From: Orientallactaga sibirica
Taxonomy: Eukaryota > Chordata > Mammalia > Rodentia > Dipodidae
Assembly: GCA_036365145.1 (NCBI GenBank)
Contig: JAEOAD010000024.1
Span: forward strand, 14,274,501-14,338,500
Length of the DNA stretch: 64,000 nucleotides
Direction of reading: 5' to 3'
Below the pieces are notes generated by a model. It was not told where the DNA came from. It made no database searches and saw only the letters and a program-made list of their open reading frames with translations. Position 1 is the stretch's first letter; the number at the start of each line of letters is the position of its first letter. Below are positions 20,637 to 31,759 of the stretch, piece after piece. Position numbers and translations under genes: made by a program.

Positions 20637-20828
20637 AAAAATTTATTTATTTAACAGAGAGAGGGGCAGATAGAGAATGGGTGTGCCAGGGCCTACAGTC
20701 ATTGCAAAGGAACTCCAGACACATGGATCACCCTGTGCATCTGGATTATGTGGATACTGGAGAGTCAAACCTGGGTCATTAGGCTTCACAGGCAAGTGCC
20801 TTAACTCCTAAGCCATCTCTTCAGCCCT
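20637..20828 (-). mobile_element. DIP-type SINE
   Basis: AATTTATTTATTTAACAGAG, CAGGGCCTACAGTCATTGCA and GCCATCTCTTCAGCCC in minus orientation, abutting the tail of the preceding plus-strand copy. Confidence 0.9.
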
Positions 20829-22654
20829 AATTCCATCTTTTATAGAAAGACAACTTTCCCAAAGTCTCCAAGCTGGTGACAACATATCCCTTTAGGACAA
20901 ATATCTATAAATTGTTTCTTCCTTTCAAAGGTAAAGAAGCTTTTGTTGCCGACTCCATGAGGATGCAGCTAAAGCATCTGCCCTGGCCACAATTTGTGCT
21001 TACACAGCTTTGATTCTGCCCCATCCCACCACCTCTGTAAAAGACAATTTCTTTTCCTCTTTTCTAAAGCTTAAAAACATGTCCCATTTCACCGAGGTGG
21101 GGAATAGTCACTCATCAAGGAATGCCGATTTCAGATATGTAGCTGAACAAAAGGAGTATTTCTACACTAGCCGTAACAGATTTGGAAACGATTTACTTTG
21201 AAACACATGAGACTGTTAGGGGAAAAGCAACTTACCTAAAGGTAAATTCTTGGCAGAGCCATGGGGCTGTTAAGTCACAGCTCTGCACAGGTGAGCCGAG
21301 CTGACTTGCGGATGGCATGGGAAGTTCACAGAGGCATTGTCATTGCCAAAGTCAGGAGAACCAACACAACGAGCAGTGGAAACCAAGCACTGGTATCACT
21401 GGAATAGTGATCTCGTCTACAGTCATGGCTTTGGTATTTGTAAATGTGCATCTGCAAACCCATGAAGCATTATGCTTGTTTACTTAGCTTGGCTTCCTAC
21501 TATTATTGCTTTCTATTTTATTATGAAGTGGGGTTTTTTGTTTGTTTGTTTCTGAAGCTTGATTCATTAAGTAATTGCCATCCTTCTATCTGGGTCATTG
21601 GTCATATTTATTGCAACAGAAAAATACAAATCATTATTCAAGAGCAAATTCCACATATTTTCCATGTCCTAAACTTTTCAACCTCTCTAATTTTGTTCAG
21701 GGCTGATTTGTTCCAAGGAACAGCACATTCCCAAGAGGTAATCAGACTGAAACAGGAGGGGAATGGGGAACGGGGCTGGTCCTCAGAAGATAGCTCTGCA
21801 AAGTTGTGTTTTTTTTTTTTTTTTTTTGCCATTTACTGTCCTTAGTATTAGGCTGTATTTCCTAAACATCACTAAGAGGTTTTAAAAATAAACCTGTGGT
21901 TGAACTGGATAAAATCATCCTCAGTCTAAATCATGGGAGAATTTACACATACATATATACAAACTCACACATGTGCTTCCTTTCCTATTCTTCATGGAAT
22001 AAGCAAGTCATTGTTTTTGACTATTCATTTCACCGTAGAAGAAAACATACATAAACCGTGGCAGGGAGAACAGATCACGTCATCAACGTAAACGGCCCCG
22101 TACTTGAGAGAATATATAGTTTACAAGGTAATGAGGTGCCTGGAGTGCGTGAGCAGAAAGTGTTCCTACTTATAAATAATGCATGCAGTACACTCCTTGT
22201 GTCTTTTTTTATTTTGTTTTATTTTGTTTTTTGTCCATTCTTTTTTTTTTTTTCCACTATAGCCATGGAACCATCTAGACCAGCCTTTTGTAATTATGTT
22301 CCTTGAATGGTCAGCTAACTAAGCTATTCTCTAAAACTAATATGAGATTAAAACTAATATGAGATAAACAACCCAGACTCTTAAAATTCAAGAATTATTT
22401 GATGGTTCTAAATGAATGGAAAGAAAGGATTCTTTCACTGAATAAAACTATCTTTTCTTAGAAAAGTGAGTAGAATCCGTGAGGGAGGAAGGGAGTAAAT
22501 TCAGAATTTACCAAGGTCTTACTGTCAAGCATCAGGTTAAGGAACTTAAGTACAAGTCTTAATTTCTTCACACCACAAAGAGGGACAAAATTAATGTCTG
22601 CACCTACCAGATAAAGAGCAAAGACTCAGAGAATTCAAATGTCTTATTGTGATC
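20829..22654. other. Single-copy DNA, no feature seen
   Basis: About 1.8 kb without SINEs, only T-runs at 21810-21828 and 22201-22253. A CRE-like TCACGTCATC lies at 22076-22085 in a CpG-bearing patch (22060-22110), too weak to call. The frames at 21010 and 21444 have no family match. Confidence 0.4.
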
Positions 22655-22770
22655 TGGGTTAATGGCTCAGTGGTTAAAGGCACTTGCTTGCAAAGCCTGC
22701 GGGCCTGGAGTTCAATTCCTCAGTGCCCACGTAAAGCCAGATGCATAAAGTCAGACACCAGAAGTCAGGG
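22655..22770 (+). repeat. DIP-type SINE, 3' truncated
   Basis: GGTTAATGGCTCAGTGGTTA, GCTTGCAAAGCCTGCGGGCC and CCCACGTAAAGCCAGATGCA; sequence stops resembling the SINE after about 115 bases. Confidence 0.8.
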
Positions 22771-23709
22771 TAAATGTTCTGATCTGGCTCAGTGATTTTC
22801 AAACTTTGTTTTTTTTTTTTTTTGAGTCATCATGGCTTTAGAATTTATTTATCTTTCCTTTAAAGTGGAGTGCTTAGTCCATTAATATTTAAAATTAATT
22901 ATGGACATGGTGATTTGGATCTATCATTCTACTATTTAATTGTGACTTGTGTCCTTTGTGAGTTCTCCTTATGTAGGCTCTTATTTTATGATATCTTCTA
23001 CAAAAGGAAGCATTATCAGTGGGAAAGCTTTCCAGACGTGGGTCCAGCAAGGGCTCATTCATGAGTCCGTGACCGAGGTCTGGTTGTTCATGTATAAGGT
23101 GCCCCTATCTAAAGCATATTGAAGAGTGGGCACTGTAGGATTGACAGGAGAATAGACAGCTGGTGAAGCATACCAAGCAAAGGCCACCAAAAGCCATAGT
23201 GACGCTCCAGCCCTGCCAGAGAGGAGACAGCACAACACTTTGTTTACATACTGTGAACCCAGAGAAGTAATCGAGGGGAAGAACAAAACTATATTAGCCA
23301 AACAAAACCCAAAGCAAAACCCCCTAAATCTTCCAAGAAGACAAAGATTGCAAAACACTGGCCTAGTTGGTTTTGTCAATGAATTGTACCACTCACCTCT
23401 CTGGTCTATTTGACCGGTACTGAATAGAAGAGTGTAGGTGGACCTAACTAAATAAGCTTTTATACCCAAGGTTGAACAAGAATGTCTAAGTGCATATTCT
23501 ATTGTTACTGCACCATTTTAATACATGAAGAATACTATTTTAGTTGATACCTAAATTACATATCTATTTATTGCTCTTGTAGTCAAATATTTCCTAAGAG
23601 GTAGGCTACATAAACTAGGCCCTAGAGCTATCAAAATTAAGAATGTTAATTCTAATCTTTATCAGTTAATGGAACAGACCATGTTTCCTTTGTATTTTCT
23701 AATTCCCTT
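22771..23709. other. Single-copy DNA with a minus-strand open frame
   Basis: A 136-codon minus frame spans 23059-23469. It is rich in aromatic and hydrophobic residues, and an acceptor-like CTCTCTGGCAG lies within it, but I recognise no family. Length is in the chance range. The rest is single copy. Confidence 0.3.
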
Positions 23710-23713
23710 ATAT

Positions 23714-23965
23714 TATAAACAATATATATATATATATATATATTGTTTGGAGAGAGATACAGAGAGAGAGGGAGAAGAACACAGCCACTGCTAATGAAAT
23801 CCAGATGTGTGCGCCCCCTTGCGGTCAAGTGAGGCATTGCGCCCTTGCGTCACTTTGCATCTGGCTAAACGTGGGACCTGGAGATTGGAACCACTCGAGA
23901 TTGGAACCAGCGTTCTTAGGCTTAGCAGGCAGGCACCTTAACTGCTAAGCCATCTCTCCAGCCCT
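23714..23965 (-). mobile_element. DIP-type SINE, long-middle subfamily, with (TA)n
   Basis: TATAAACAATAT occurs on the left (about 23714-23725) and on the right (about 23965-23976) as duplication. A TA run follows the left copy, then the SINE with the extra middle (GAGGCATTGCGCCCTTGCGT) and head GCCATCTCTCCAGCCC. GATTGGAACCACTCGAGATT carries a small internal tandem duplication. Confidence 0.85.
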
Positions 23966-24049
23966 ATAAACAATATTTTAATCATCACATTGTTTCTTGG
24001 CATTTTAAATACATGGATATGATTTACCCCTTTATAATTTTTTAAAATT

Positions 24050-24167
24050 TCTTTTTTTAAATTTCTTTTTATTTACTTATTAGAGACAGAGAGACCTGGA
24101 GAATCAAACCTGGGTCCTTAGGCTTCACAGGCAAGTGCCTTAACTGCTAAGTCATCTCTCCAGCCCC
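24050..24167 (-). mobile_element. DIP-type SINE, internally deleted
   Basis: The tail and GAGACAGAGAGACCTGGAGA join directly to AATCAAACCTGGGTCCTTAG; the middle of the SINE is missing. Head GTCATCTCTCCAGCCC is intact. Confidence 0.85.
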
Positions 24168-24307
24168 CCACTTTATAAATTTAACTTTCACAGAGAAATA
24201 ATTATGAAATTGCAGAAAATCTTTTCTATGCCCCCCCCAACTTACTGATTTATTATTTTAAAAATATCTCAAGATAATTATTCAGGTTACTTTACAAGAT
24301 ATCCTTT

Positions 24308-24462
24308 ATTTTATTTTTTTTTTTAAGGTAGGGTCTCACTCTAGCTCAGGCTGACCTGGAATTCATTATGTAGTCTCAGGATGGCCTCGAAATCATGAGG
24401 ATCCTCCTACCTCTGCCTCCTGAGGGCTGGGATTAAAGGTGTGCACCATCACGCCCGGCTAC
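24308..24462 (-). mobile_element. B1 SINE
   Basis: T-run, AGGTAGGGTCTCACTCTAGC, ATGGCCTCGAAATCATGAGG and GTGCACCATCACGCCCGGCT. CAAGATATCCTTTTA before and CAAAATATCCTTTTA after mark the target-site duplication (24295-24309 and 24462-24476). Confidence 0.9.
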
Positions 24463-24483
24463 AAAATATCCTTTTAATAGAAT

Positions 24484-24960
24484 ACAGAACACAGAAAAAA
24501 AAATCCATGCAATCCAACAAAGAGACCAAGAACACACAATAATGAAGGGATTATTCTCAATGAAGGGAGCTGTAACAATTGGATATCTATCGGCAGAAGG
24601 ATGAAGCTAGATGCTCATCTTTAACCATGTACAAAAACCAACTCAAAATGAGTTGATGACCCCCAGCCATACAACTACTGGAAGAAAATAAGGAAAATGC
24701 TTTGGAACATTGTAATGGGCAATTTTTTTTTTTTTTTTTTTGCCAAGATTCAAAAGCACAGACAACAAAAACAAAAATAGCCAAGTGGGTTTCCATCAAA
24801 CTCAAGATTTTGTACATCAAAGGAAGCAAAAAAAGTGAAGAGCTACCCTATAAATGGGGAGAAAATATTTATAAGTGATGTATTTTACAAGGGATTAACA
24901 TCCAAAGTATATATGACTGAATTAAAAAATCCAGTTAAAAATGAGCAAAAAAATTCCTCA
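24484..24960 (+). pseudogene. L1 ORF2 relic (reverse transcriptase C-terminal side)
   Basis: The plus strand follows the 3' half of L1 ORF2: TGGATATCTATCGGCAGAAG, ACCATGTACAAAAACCAACT, CAAAAGCACAGACAACAAAA and GGGAGAAAATATTTATAAGT in the known order. The frame is broken throughout and a T-run interrupts it at 24722-24742. An old, inert fragment. Confidence 0.75.
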
Positions 24961-25562
24961 GGGAGAAAAATCATTATTATTATATATTTTCAGTTGAAAT
25001 TTGACTGGAATGAAAACACTAACATTTTATTAGAACACAGCTGTTATGACAATTTGCATTATTAGTCATTTGTGAGGCTAGACATTTCTAAGTCAGTTTT
25101 TCCTAATGTTTCAATGTAAGATGTATTCATTTTGTATTCCACATAAAGGTGATATTTTCCCTAAGTGCAAAAGTAACTCGGACTATGACTTTCATTGATG
25201 TGTGCATCTAACACTTGCAGACTCCATGACAAGAAAGCCTGTGTTTGCTCTTACTGATTATTAAAGCTCTGCTTATACAAAGGACATTGGAAGCTGTGGT
25301 CTATGTGAAAATTATCAACATGGGTCCTGCTGTCTTGAGCCTCATAGGGCGTATATAGAACAGATAGGCCAACGAGCTTGAAAGAGCCGTGGTAAACAAC
25401 TCTTTGGCAATACAATCATTTGATATCTTTCAGACAGACTCACCTTAATCTTACAATCAAGTATCTTAATATGTCTGAACTGTGTGAAAGTGATAAGTCA
25501 CCTTTTGGAAAGAGGAAGAGTATAAAAGTACAAGAAAACAGTTCACTGAAAAATAGTCTCAA
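24961..25562. other. Mostly single-copy; weak hAT-like piece
   Basis: ATTTTATTAGAACACAGCTG at 25024-25043 resembles the hAT-Charlie sequence also seen at 28865, but too little follows to be sure. The rest is single copy. Confidence 0.35.
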
Positions 25563-25750
25563 GGGACTGGAGAGATGGCTCAGAGGTTGAGGCACTTGCC
25601 TGCAAAACCTGATGACCCAGGTTCAATTACCCATGTAAAGCCAGATGCACAAGGTGGCATATGTATCTAGAGTTTGTTTGCAGTGGCTAAAGGCTCTGGT
25701 GCTCCTATTGTCTTTCTCTCTGTGCTTGCAAATTAATAAAAACATTAAAA
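25563..25750 (+). mobile_element. DIP-type SINE
   Basis: AGGGACTGGAGAGATGGCTC head, a small deletion at the B box (GGTTCAATTACCCATG), and tail TTAATAAAAACATTAAAAAT. Confidence 0.9.
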
Positions 25751-25804
25751 ATAGTATCAACTAAGACTCAACTGTGGCCTCTGAATTATTTTTCACTGTT
25801 ATTT

Positions 25805-26012
25805 AAAAAGAATATTTTATTTTTATTTACTTATTTATTTGAGAGACACACAGAGAGAATGGCCATGCCTGTAGCCTGTAGCCACTGCAAATGAATTCCA
25901 GATGCATGTGTCGCCTTGTGCATCTGGCTAATTTGGGTCCTGGGGAATTGAACCTGACTCCTTTGGCTTTGCAGGCAAACACTTTAACCGCTAAGCCATC
26001 CCTCCAGCCCCC
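25805..26012 (-). mobile_element. DIP-type SINE
   Basis: Tail TATTTTTATTTACTTATTTA, GAGAGACACACAGAGAGAAT and head GCCATCCCTCCAGCCC. Lies in inverted orientation to the copy at 25563 with only 54 bases between tails. Confidence 0.9.
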
Positions 26013-26119
26013 ACCTTTTTTTTTTTTTTTTTTTTTGGTATGTCCACCATGGTTCTGATTTTGCTTGGAACAATATCTTAGAATAAATGTTAGGAGAGAA
26101 GATTATTATTAGAAACTTT

Positions 26120-26216
26120 ATGATGCCATTGTACAGTGGGATACACCTGTAATTCTAGCATTTGAGAGACAAGTGCAGGAGAGAGGCCAGCCTGGGCTAC
26201 ATAGTAAGATCCCACA
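26120..26216 (+). repeat. Old B1 SINE, partial
   Basis: ACACCTGTAATTCTAGCATT, GAGAGGCCAGCCTGGGCTAC and ATAGTAAGATCCCACATC: B1 order with many changes. Confidence 0.55.
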
Positions 26217-26219
26217 TCA

Positions 26220-26442
26220 GGGGCCTGGAAAGATCACTCAGTGGTTAAGGCACTTGCCAATAAAGCCAAAAGACACAAGTTCAAATCCCCAGTACCCACA
26301 TAAAGCCAGATACACAAGGTGGCACATGTGTCTGGAGTTCATTCACAGTGGCTGGAGGCCCTGGCACGCCCATTCTCTCTCTCTTTCCATCTTCCTCTCT
26401 CTTGCTTTCAAACAAATACATAAATGAAATATATTTTTTAAA
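26220..26442 (+). mobile_element. DIP-type SINE
   Basis: GGGGCCTGGAAAGATCACTC head, ATAAAGCCAGATACACAAGG and CT-rich run, tail AAACAAATACATAAATGAAA. TCCCATATCAG after the element resembles TCCCACATCAG before it, a TSD. Confidence 0.9.
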
Positions 26443-26855
26443 AGCTCCCATATCAGAACAAAAGAAACAAACACAAATGATAACGATTGCTATTGGCCAG
26501 CTTTTGTCTCCATATGCAGTGGGTATACCTGTTACAAATTATATGACTGTGGAAATAAATAGGAGGATGTCCTCAAGTCCCAGCACATTGGTACAAAGAA
26601 CTCAAGGGGAATATAAATTACCTAGATGTTGAATCTCAAATTATTTTACAGCTTTCATCCATATGAAAAGGCTGTGGATTTGTAGCATATCAGCGAGAAG
26701 ATGATTTTACTTTGTTGGAATAATTCAAACATCTGCTCTTTCCTTTTGAATAGATTCTGATTTATGTGCCTGTACCAACTTGAGATCTCTAAAACCGACT
26801 AGCAATGTAATATTTTGAAATTCTATTCTCTCTTTGCTCTAAGGAGCTTCAAAAC
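26443..26855. other. Single-copy DNA, no feature seen
   Basis: AT-rich, no recognised repeat or exon. Confidence 0.4.
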
Positions 26856-27392
26856 CTAGGAAGTGACTAATGATATTGCACGAGATAGATTAACTTGAAT
26901 TCTTTCATCATCAATTTCTGTTTGTGACTGCATGGCAACAACTGTAAAAATAGAGACGGAGTACTCATTGCTTGGAGCAATTCTGTTTTCCTGTCGTACT
27001 GCAGCAGGACGTGGCCGTGTCCCATCATTTAGAGAATGTCTCCGACCTCCAGGAGCATCATGATGACTCAGCAATTTCATCTTACGGGGTGGAAGCAAGT
27101 AGAGTTGTTCAAATTGTAGCTCAGTGTGGTGTGGGGGGTGGGGAGACTTCATAGCCAACAACATTAAAGCTTTTAAACTCAATGCAGCACCTTTAGAGCT
27201 ACTTGATACTTGAAGAGTGGGTTTTGACACAATCGCTCTAGACTTGACAGTAGTAAATCTTGAGAAGTCTGTCATGCTTTCTTTTTGCCTGGTTCCCTGT
27301 ATACCTTTGTTTTTATCTCTAAGAAAAGGATGTCCTTTATTTGTCTTCGTGTTGGGGACTTCAGTGACCTGTTTGAAAATAAAGCTTTGCAC
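26856..27392 (-). other. Unassigned 178-codon open frame
   Basis: The longest ATG-to-stop frame in the window. The minus strand reads ATG at 27392 and TAG at 26856-26858. The product is rich in Ser, Pro, His and basic residues and has no signal peptide, membrane segment or motif I recognise. An acceptor-like TTTTATTTTCAAACAG lies just inside the start, so an exon beginning near 27373 is possible. No poly(A) tract follows the stop, so a simple processed pseudogene is not supported. A rough stop-frequency estimate gives a fair chance of one such frame in 64 kb, so it may be spurious. Confidence 0.25.
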
Positions 27393-27640
27393 AATTTTAT
27401 TCCCATTTTGTATGAACTAAAAGAAAGTGTTTGCAAATCCCATCTCTTTTTCTTATCCTAGTATGTTCAGGTTCTCCCACTCTTCCTATGTTTATCACCC
27501 TTCAGTTCTTTGCTTTCTCATTCTGTACTTTCCTCAGTTAAGCTATAATTTAAGACTGATTTCATAAGCCTATTGCTGTGGCCAGATGACAGGAGAACCT
27601 CTCACAAGGGCACACTTAATACAGGAAATGAGGTTAATGA
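27393..27640. other. Single-copy DNA, no feature seen
   Basis: No recognised repeat. Confidence 0.35.
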
Positions 27641-27649
27641 TTCAGTAGG

Positions 27650-27750
27650 CGAAACTCTTACTTGTGACTCACCATCCCACCTAATAAAATGCTGTGCTCA
27701 CAATGGAGATTTAGTAAATGTTTGTGGACTGATTACTATACCGCTGATAA
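27650..27750 (+). repeat. L2 LINE 3' end fragment
   Basis: ATTTAGTAAATGTTTGTGGA preceded by AAATGCTGTGCTCACAATGG follows the L2 3' terminus in sense orientation. Diverged. Confidence 0.45.
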
Positions 27751-27954
27751 ATCCTGACTATAAGGAAAACGTCATGAAGAAAAGAAATACCTATTTCAGT
27801 CCTAAAGGTTAGGAAATGGAGGTGCTAAGAAATCAAATGACAGGTCTGATTGAGTATGCAAAGGACTTTGTAGCAGAAATATTTCTATTAAGTGGCTCGA
27901 TTTTGAGTCACTGTATGTGCATTTTCTTTTTGCCTCCATCTACCTTCCTTTTTT

Positions 27955-28058
27955 CTCCCCTTTTCTTTGAGACAGAGTCTCCTTATGTTGCCTAGGCTGC
28001 CATCGAACTCACAACTCTGCTGCTCCTCAGTGCTGGGTTTATAGCCTGTCTTACTTTT
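27955..28058 (-). repeat. B1-like SINE
   Basis: TTCTTTGAGACAGAGTCTCC, TTGCCTAGGCTGCCATCGAA and GTGCTGGGTTTATAGCCTGT, a reverse B1 of an older type (GAGACAGAG, not GAGGTAGGG). Confidence 0.65.
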
Positions 28059-28864
28059 TAAAAAAATTCCATTGTGTCACCATATACACTTACCTTTGTA
28101 GACCATTTTAGATGGCTTTTTTTTTTTTTTTTTGGAACAAGGGAGTAAAAAGGAATTAATACCAATACAACTGTAGATTCAGAAGTGTGTCTGTCTGTGT
28201 CTGATGTCTAAACTGACTACTTCAAGAATCCAAGGGCTGGTTTCATGTAGTTGGTGAGAAATGTTATGGGTAATCTGGGACAGGTAGTTCAATCTGTCAA
28301 AGACAGAAGCTTTCATGTAGTGATGTTCAATTGTGTTGGCGTTCCCTGGATGCTGAAGGACATCACCAGAATGCTCCCGTTACATGGCCAAGCATGTTGC
28401 ATTGTTTTCAACAGGTTTGTAAAATACCCCTGAATCTCTTTGTTGACTTTGCATGCTATCATGGAGAAAAGAAGAATCATGTATAAGATAATCTCTGGTT
28501 TAGGGAATTAGTGTATCTGCGATTGTTTGTTCCTTTATCTTTTATTTATTTATTTATTTTGGTTAGCAGATATGCCATGTTGTCAAATCTTAACATCTAC
28601 TTACAAAATATTAGGAGAGAAGTACTTTGTTTGAAAATAGCAAATTGATAAAAAGCTGTGAGTTTCATTCTACAGGTGCCATTTTCCTAGTCTAACTTGG
28701 AAATTTTGTCTCACTTTGGATGATTCCTAACACTAGACTTCTACAGAGTCATGGGATGAAAACTGGAATTATTCAGTTATAAAAGTGAAGATTAGAGGAA
28801 TCTCTAAGAATAGGAATGATTATATCAGGAGAAGACAAACCAAGTCAGGAAGATCAAATAGGCC
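28059..28864. other. Single-copy DNA, no feature seen
   Basis: A T-run at 28117-28133 and a short TTTA array at 28540-28559. No other structure. Confidence 0.4.
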
Positions 28865-29058
28865 CACCCCTGGGATTTTGCAAATAAGATTTTACTGGAA
28901 TTCAGTTACATTTATTCAGTTTTTGCCTGTTGCCAGTTTTGTGCTACACAAAGGCATAGTTACATAGGACTGACAAACTGCATGTTACCAAAGGCCTAAA
29001 ATATGTATTTTCTGGCTCTTAAAGAAAACCTTACTTGGAACCCTGTCCTACATTCTAA
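28865..29058 (-). repeat. hAT-Charlie type DNA transposon fossil
   Basis: GCAAATAAGATTTTACTGGA, AAGGCCTAAAATATGTATTT and CTGGCTCTTAAAGAAAACCT follow an old mammalian non-autonomous element that reads, in consensus, 'aaataaagttttattgga ... ctaaaatatttactatctggccctt'. I recognise the sequence but am not certain of its Repbase name. Confidence 0.6.
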
Positions 29059-29084
29059 TTCAAAGTCTCTTGGCCTCAGCATTA

Positions 29085-29250
29085 TGAAACTTGGGGCTGG
29101 ATAATCTTTCTTGGTGGGGAGAATCTTATTCATTATAAGATGCTGAGTGAGGGCTAGACCTGACACCCTCTACTTAATAGATGTCAGAAGACTCACCCAC
29201 ACCTCTGTGGTGACAAAAAAGGCCTCCAGTTACCCCCAGATGTCTGCTTG
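29085..29250 (+). repeat. Second hAT-type fossil, split by L1
   Basis: GGGGCTGGATAATCTTTCTT, GATGCTGAGTGAGGGCTAGA, TAGATGTCAGAAGACTCACC and CCTCCAGTTACCCCCAGATG follow a known mammalian element with GGGCTGGATAATTCTT near its start. Its expected continuation is cut by the L1 at 29266. Confidence 0.55.
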
Positions 29251-29265
29251 AGCACCACTATTCTT

Positions 29266-31743
29266 TTTTTTAGTTATGCACATAATGTGAATACATTCAT
29301 GTTGATGCCATTGATAGCCTTCTCCCTCTCCGAAGGGATCCTCCTCGTTGGAGAATGTCAGTTGTGCATTGTGGGGATATCCATCAGTTATGGGGAAGAG
29401 GCAATGTCTCTGTGTATATTGACCTAACTTGTGGCTCTAACAATCTTTCTGCCCCCCCATCCATGAATTTTCCTGAGCCATGTTGGGTTTGTTTTAGGTC
29501 TACCCCAGTGATGAGGTCTAGGGAGACTCTGTGTCTCTGGATCTCTGGTTTGGTAGGGGTTGAGTGTTCTTGGTGTCTATCTCCTTCACCCTTGTGTTGG
29601 TATCAGGTTCACCAAGAAAACAGCACTCTTGCTCATTTCCCCTATTACTCTATGGTTTCAGCTGGGCCCCTGGTGAGGTAAGATAGGCTGATCCTCCCCT
29701 CAGGTTCAGTATCCATCTGAAAAAGAGAACCAAATTCTCCAATGGAGAGAGAAGAAAGCGCCAGATAAATGGGATAACCATTATTATTTTAGAGAGGATT
29801 TTATCGGTGTAGGCCCTCTTGTAGTCCACAATTGGTGGGAGCTAGATATTGGAGAGCAGCTTCATTTTGTGGATATGGTTCTGACTTTCTTACCAGGTCC
29901 AGCTATGGGTTCCATTCTGCTAAGCAGATCTGTTAGCCAAATCAAGAGCAGTTGGTTACCCACTATGGCTGTGTGCCACTATTGTACTTGTGTGAGCATC
30001 ACATCAGGTTGTTTGCTGCTGAGTAGCTTAGACCATGAGTTTCTTGGACAGATGTTGGTCATTTTTCTCCAGTCACTCATGTAGCACCTTCTGGCATCAG
30101 ACAAGCTAACTGTTTGGGGACTAACTCTCTTCCAGATTCCAGCCAGGTCACTCCATGCTACATACCAACAGCATATGGTGTCGTTGGCAGTAAGATCTTA
30201 CTATTAACCTTTGGTGGGTCATTAAGTACTCTGACAGAAATCTGTCTTCCTTTGGGAAACTTCGTAGTTCTCTCTGATCAACAGCTCATTGTGGAAGTGA
30301 ACTGCATGCTGGTACTGGGAGTTACAGGCCAGTGCCAAGGAAAAAGAAGGAAGAAAAAGATAGGTAATATAAAAGAGAAAGAGAGCAGAGGGAGAGAGAA
30401 AGAGAGAGGGAGAGAGAAAAAAAGAGAGTAATAGGAGAAGGTTAAGGTTAGTCTTCATCATATCCTCTCCAGGGCCCTGTGATTTAGGTGTTCCCGCTAA
30501 GGACCTAAGGAAGGTTCAACCTTTTAGTCTGTCTTTCAGGATATAGGATTTTATGGTACTTTTTCTATTTGGGTTCTGTTTTGTTTCTCCCCCACCTTTA
30601 CCTTCCCCTCCCCTCCCATCCCACCCTCCCTATTGTCCAGTCCTCAAGATGCTTATTAGGTGTGTCAGCATCCCAAGCAGATTCAGGTTAGGAGCCACAG
30701 ATGAATGAGAACATGCAATGATGATCTTTCTGTGATTGGGTGAGTTCACTGAGAATGATCTGTTCCAAGTTTGACCATTTTGCTTCAAATTTCATTGTGT
30801 CATTTTTCCTTACTGCTGTGTAGAATTCCATTGTGTAGATATACCACATCTTGGTTATTCAGTCATCTAATGATGGACATCTGGGTTGATTCCAGTTCTT
30901 AGCTATTAAAAATTGAGCAGCTATAAACATGGTTGAGCAAATCTGTCTGAACTGAGGCTTGGAGCTTTTAGGGTAAATGTAAGGGGATAACTAGATCTGT
31001 TGGTAACTCTATAGTCATCCTTTTTTCCATCTATTTTTTTATTTGTTATGTATAGAGTGTATATACAGCCATGATGGTACCAGCATTAGCCTTTTCCTTT
31101 CCTCCCCCCATGGGTAATGTGGGTCTTGCCTTATGTGGGCAGCCATCAGTTATGTGGGAGAGGCAATGACTCTGTGCATAATGACCCAACTCATGGCTCT
31201 AACAATCTTTTTGCCCCCTCTTCTGTGAATTTCCCTGAGCCATGTTGAGTTCATTTTAGGTCTATTTTAGTGACGAGGTTTTGTGAGTCTCTCTGTTTCT
31301 GGATATCTGATTTGGTTGAGTGTTCTTTGTGTCTATCTCCTTCGCCCTTGTGCTTGTACCACGTTCACCAAGACAACAGCACTCTTGCTCATTTCCTTTA
31401 TGACTCTATGGCTTCATCTGGTGTCCTGGTGAGGTATGATGGGCTGATTCTCTCCTCAGGTTCTGCATCCATCTGAAAGAGAGAAGCAGATTCTCCAATA
31501 GACAATGAGGTCAGATGCAGGTTTGACCTTTTAGTATGTCTGTCAGGAAATAAGATTTTACAGTACCATTTCCCTTTGGGTCCAGTCCTCCCGCCCCCCT
31601 TGCCCTGCCCTTCCACCCCATCATCCCCATTGTCCAGTCCTTGAGATGTTTATTAGGTGTGTTAGCATCTTGGGAAAATCATCCTTTCTGGAGTCTCCAT
31701 ATTGCTTTCCATAGTGGTTGTACCATCTTACACTCCACCAACA
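29266..31743 (-). mobile_element. Composite L1 insertion with 16-bp TSD
   Basis: GAGCACCACTATTCTT lies at 29250-29265 and at 31744-31759. From its 5' side (right) on the minus strand it holds: a short ORF2-like piece (31683-31743), a first 3' UTR (about 31030-31682), the ORF2 3' end (about 30690-31020), then a second, fuller 3' UTR (29271-30690) ending in a short A tract beside the TSD. So two 3' UTRs of one subfamily lie in tandem in one insertion. No intact ORF. Confidence 0.8.
30690..31020 (-). pseudogene. L1 ORF2 3' end
   Basis: Plus-strand text such as ATGGACATCTGGGTTGATTC, CTGTGTAGAATTCCATTGTG and GAGCAGCTATAAACATGG is the antisense of the conserved end of L1 ORF2. It is truncated at its 5' side near 31020. 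Confidence 0.8.
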
Positions 31744-31759
31744 GAGCACCACTATTCTT

